Positions 61,252 to 64,000 of a stretch of DNA of 64,000 nucleotides are shown here, piece by piece. The DNA lies in NCBI GenBank assembly GCA_027563935.2, contig CM050449.1:81871178-81935177 (forward strand), read 5' to 3'. This DNA comes from Costus lasius (Eukaryota > Streptophyta > Magnoliopsida > Zingiberales > Costaceae). A model generated the notes under the pieces. That model searched no databases and was not told the DNA's origin. It was given only the letters and a program-made list of their open reading frames with translations. Every line of letters begins with the position of its first letter. Positions within the stretch are counted from its first letter, which is position 1. The translations under genes were made by a program, and so were the position numbers.

Positions 61252-62149
61252 ATGAGCTTCAATGTGCGATCCCTACTGGAAAGGGAGAAGTTTGCCGGGC
61301 CGAACTTCTCTGACTGGTTCGGACACCTTAAGATCGTTCTTAAGGCAGAGAGGAAACTGTATGTCCTCGAGACGGCAGTGCCGCCTCAACCCGCTGCGAA
61401 CGCCGCAAGGGCGGTTCGTGATGCCTATGAAAAGCACGTCAATGATAGCATTGATGTCGCTTGCCTGATGCTAGCGTCTATGACGCCACCGCTGCAGCGT
61501 CAGCATGAGGATATGTCGGCTATAGAAATTATAGCGAACCTCAAGATGCTGTATGCTGCACAGGCGAGGACAGAACGCTATAATCTGACAAAGCTCTTCT
61601 TTCAGAGCAAACTGGCTGAAGGGAGCCCAGTGGGAGCTCACGTGCTCAAGATGATTGGGCACAAGGAGGCTCTGGAAAAAACTGGGGCATACCATCAACC
61701 AGGAGCTTGCTGTAGATATTATTCTGCAGTCTCTCCCGCCTTCATTCGACGCGTTCATTATTAACTTTAATATGAACAAAATCGATTGTACTCCGGCAGA
61801 GCTGCTGAATATGCTCTTGACAACTGAGGAGACTCTGAAGGGAAAGCCTTCAACCTCTGTCTTAATGGTTCCTTCCAGGAACAAGAAGAAGGGGAAGAAG
61901 GGCAAGGCCCCTGTCAAGAGTTACAGCAAGGCTTTGAAACAGAAGGTTAAGCGGTCGAAGGACAACAGGTGTTTCCACTGTGGCCAGCTGGGTCACTGGA
62001 AAAAGGACTGCAAAGCGCTCCAAGGAGATAAGAGGGGAAGCATCGCTTCTGGCTCAGGTATATATGTGACTGAGGTCATGTTATCTTCTTCTTCTATTTC
62101 ATGGGTGTTGGACACTGCATGTGGAGTTCACATTTGTTCAAATGTATAG
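61252..62149 (+). pseudogene. copia B gag-protease region, frameshifted
   Basis: Very similar to element A's Gag. Relative to A, one extra base in an A run near 61674-61680 shifts the frame after GHKEALEK. The downstream frame continues with INQELAVDIILQSLPPSFD, the CCHC knuckle (CFHCGQLGHWKKDC) and the protease LDTACGVHICSNV. It then meets a TAG at 62147-62149 where A has CAG. The start codon and leader acceptor match element A. Confidence 0.88.
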
Positions 62150-64000
62150 GAACTCAAGAGAAGAAGACAGGTGGGACAGCATGAGGTAGACCTACGCGTT
62201 GGAAACGGGGCACGGGTTGCTGCTGTTGCTGTAGGAGACTATTTCATTTCTTTACCATCTGGCATTGTACTGGAATTAAACAATTGTTATTTTGTACCGA
62301 GTATCACTAAAAATATTATCTCTATTCCTACTCTTGTCAGGAAAGGATTTGCCTTTGAATGCAATATTTCAAAGTGTGTTTTATCTTGTGATAATATTGT
62401 TTATGCAACTGGTTCAATTAACAATGGGTTATTCATGTTGGACATGGAAAGTTCTATACAAAACATTGATAATAAGAAAGCCAAGAATGCTGATGACAGC
62501 ACCTTGCTATGGCATAGTCGTTTAGGCCATATAAACGAGAAACGCATTAAGCGGTTGCATGATCATGGACTGCTGGGATCATTCTCCTATGAGGAGATTG
62601 ATACATGCAAAGCTTGTTTGATGGGTAAAATGACGAAGTCACCTTTTCCTCACAAAGGTCAAAGGGCTTCAGGTTTACTTGACCTTATACACAGTGATGT
62701 GTGTGGGCCATTTAGTAAACATGCCAGAGGTGGCTATCAGTACTTCATTACCTTTACTGATGATTTCAGTAGGTATGGATATGTCTATTTAATGAGACAT
62801 AAAAGTGAATCTTTTGACAAGTTCAAAGAGTTCAAGAATGAAGTACAAAATCAGCTAGGCCGAAATATCAAGACACTTCGTTCTGATCGAGGTGGAGAAT
62901 ACTTGAGTCATGCGTTTACTGACTATTTGAAGGAGTGTGGGATTATCTCACAGCTCACTCCGCCAGGAACACCGCAATGGAATGGTGTGTTCGAGAGGAG
63001 AAATAGAACGTTGCTTGATATGGTTCGTTCTATGATGAGTCAGGCTACTCTTCCATATTCCTTTTGGGGATTTGCACTGGAAACAGCTGCAAAGGTACTA
63101 AACCGAGTGCCATCCAAGGCAGTTTCTAAGACGCCATATGAGTTATGGTATGGGAAACAGCCGAGCTTGACATTTATCAGGATCTGGGGCTGCGATGCTT
63201 ATGTCAAAAAGCTCGCCTCTGGGAAACTAGAGAGCAGATCTGAGAAATGTGTCTTTGTCGGTTACCCTAAGGAAACTAAGGGTTATTATTTCTACGACCC
63301 CAAAGAGAACAAAGTATTTGTTGCTCGGACGGCCATATTTCTTGAGAAGGAGTTTCTTCTGCAAGAGGCCAGTGGGAGAGAAATAAAGCTGGATGAGAAT
63401 CCAGAGGAAGGACAAAGTAGTCAAGCACAATTGGATGAGCCTGAGCCGATGGATCAGGTTATTGAACAACCTGAGGCTCAGATATCACGGGAACCGCGTA
63501 GATCGGGAAGGATCCGTCATCAGCATGAGCGCTATGACGGAGTCTACATCATTGATAATGATGAACCCCTCACTTATGCGGATGCGGTCAGTGGACCGGA
63601 GTCAGCTAGATGGCTTGAAGCTATGCGAGCCGAGATGGACTCCATGTCAGATAACCAGGTCTGGGATTTGGTTGATCCGCCTCCGGGAGTAATCCCTATA
63701 GGCTGTAAATGGATCTTCAAGAAGAAGATTGACATGGATGGTAACATAGTTACCTATAAAGGCAGGCTAGTTGCGAAAGGTTTCAAACAAATCTACGGGA
63801 TAGATTATGATGAAACTTTCTCACCTGTAGCTATGTTTAAGTCTATTCGGATTCTTTTCGCGATAGCTGCATATTACGATTATGAGATCTGGCAGATGGA
63901 TGTGAAAACAGCTTTCCTTAATGGAAATCTGGATGAGGATGTGTATATGACACAACCGGAAGGTTTCACTGATCCATCAGATCGTCATAAAATATGCAAG
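62150..64000 (+). pseudogene. copia B pol: integrase and start of reverse transcriptase, runs off the window
   Basis: Open for 617 codons in the frame of the preceding segment, with no stop to the window end. Order: the protease tail, pre-integrase LLWHSRLGHIN ... CKACLMGK, then the integrase core with HSDVCGPF, FTDDFSRYGYVY, LRSDRGGEYL and the catalytic glutamate in WNGVFERRNRT. The linker RRSGRIRHQHERYDG follows, then the copia reverse transcriptase start (GCKWIFKKKID, GRLVAKGFKQ, DYDETFSPVA, WQMDVKTAFLNGNLDE). RNase H and the 3' LTR lie outside. It is called a pseudogene only because of the upstream frameshift and stop. Confidence 0.9.

Overview
The window is plant nuclear DNA, most likely from a monocot. 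It holds two spliced host genes embedded in retrotransposon debris. The monocot call rests on a LOB-domain gene with a very GC-rich first exon whose N- and C-terminal motifs match the CRL1 type of grasses. A plant-type PARP1 and the Ty1/copia, Ty3 and hAT repeat content fit this. I cannot name a species, and I see no bacterial, organellar or CRISPR features and no convincing RNA gene.

Layout. Bases 1-8450 are old Ty3-type material on the + strand: a broken Athila-like gag, two families of degenerate palindromic tandem repeats, a probable full LTR (4506-6139), a second LTR end followed by a relic of the primer region, and a GC-rich minisatellite. Bases 8460-11700 are gene-poor. A two-exon LBD transcription factor of the CRL1/LBD29 class lies at 11866-12602 (+).

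From 15385 to 47458 on the minus strand runs one PARP1 gene of 20 exons. I rebuilt it by matching splice sites and codon phase: every intron is GT-AG, the reading frame is open throughout, and the product is 983 residues. About nine tenths of the locus is intron. The three largest introns are swollen by mobile elements: intron 14 (12.5 kb: short-LTR copia with target duplication, hAT remnant, MITE), intron 5 (5.9 kb: retroelement without recognisable pol) and intron 4 (5.5 kb: decayed copia).

Upstream of PARP1 is a nested retrotransposon stack. A decayed Ty3 chromovirus (minus, 47778-51138) is cut by long-LTR copia A (LTR at 51139). Copia A is cut in pol by copia B of the same family (LTR at 56034), whose pol runs off the right end. 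The leader of B holds a solo LTR of the family in inverted orientation with an intact 5-bp target duplication. The order of insertion is therefore chromovirus, then A, then B, then the solo LTR.

The two host genes have separate jobs: LBD/CRL1 in auxin-dependent root initiation, PARP1 in nuclear DNA-damage signalling. The most interesting leads are a conserved in-frame splice pattern that would remove the LTR end, primer site and leader from copia messages; three unrelated arrays built from short palindromes; a duplicated exon-intron junction inside PARP1; and a chromovirus LTR pointing into PARP1 about 320 bp from its start codon.
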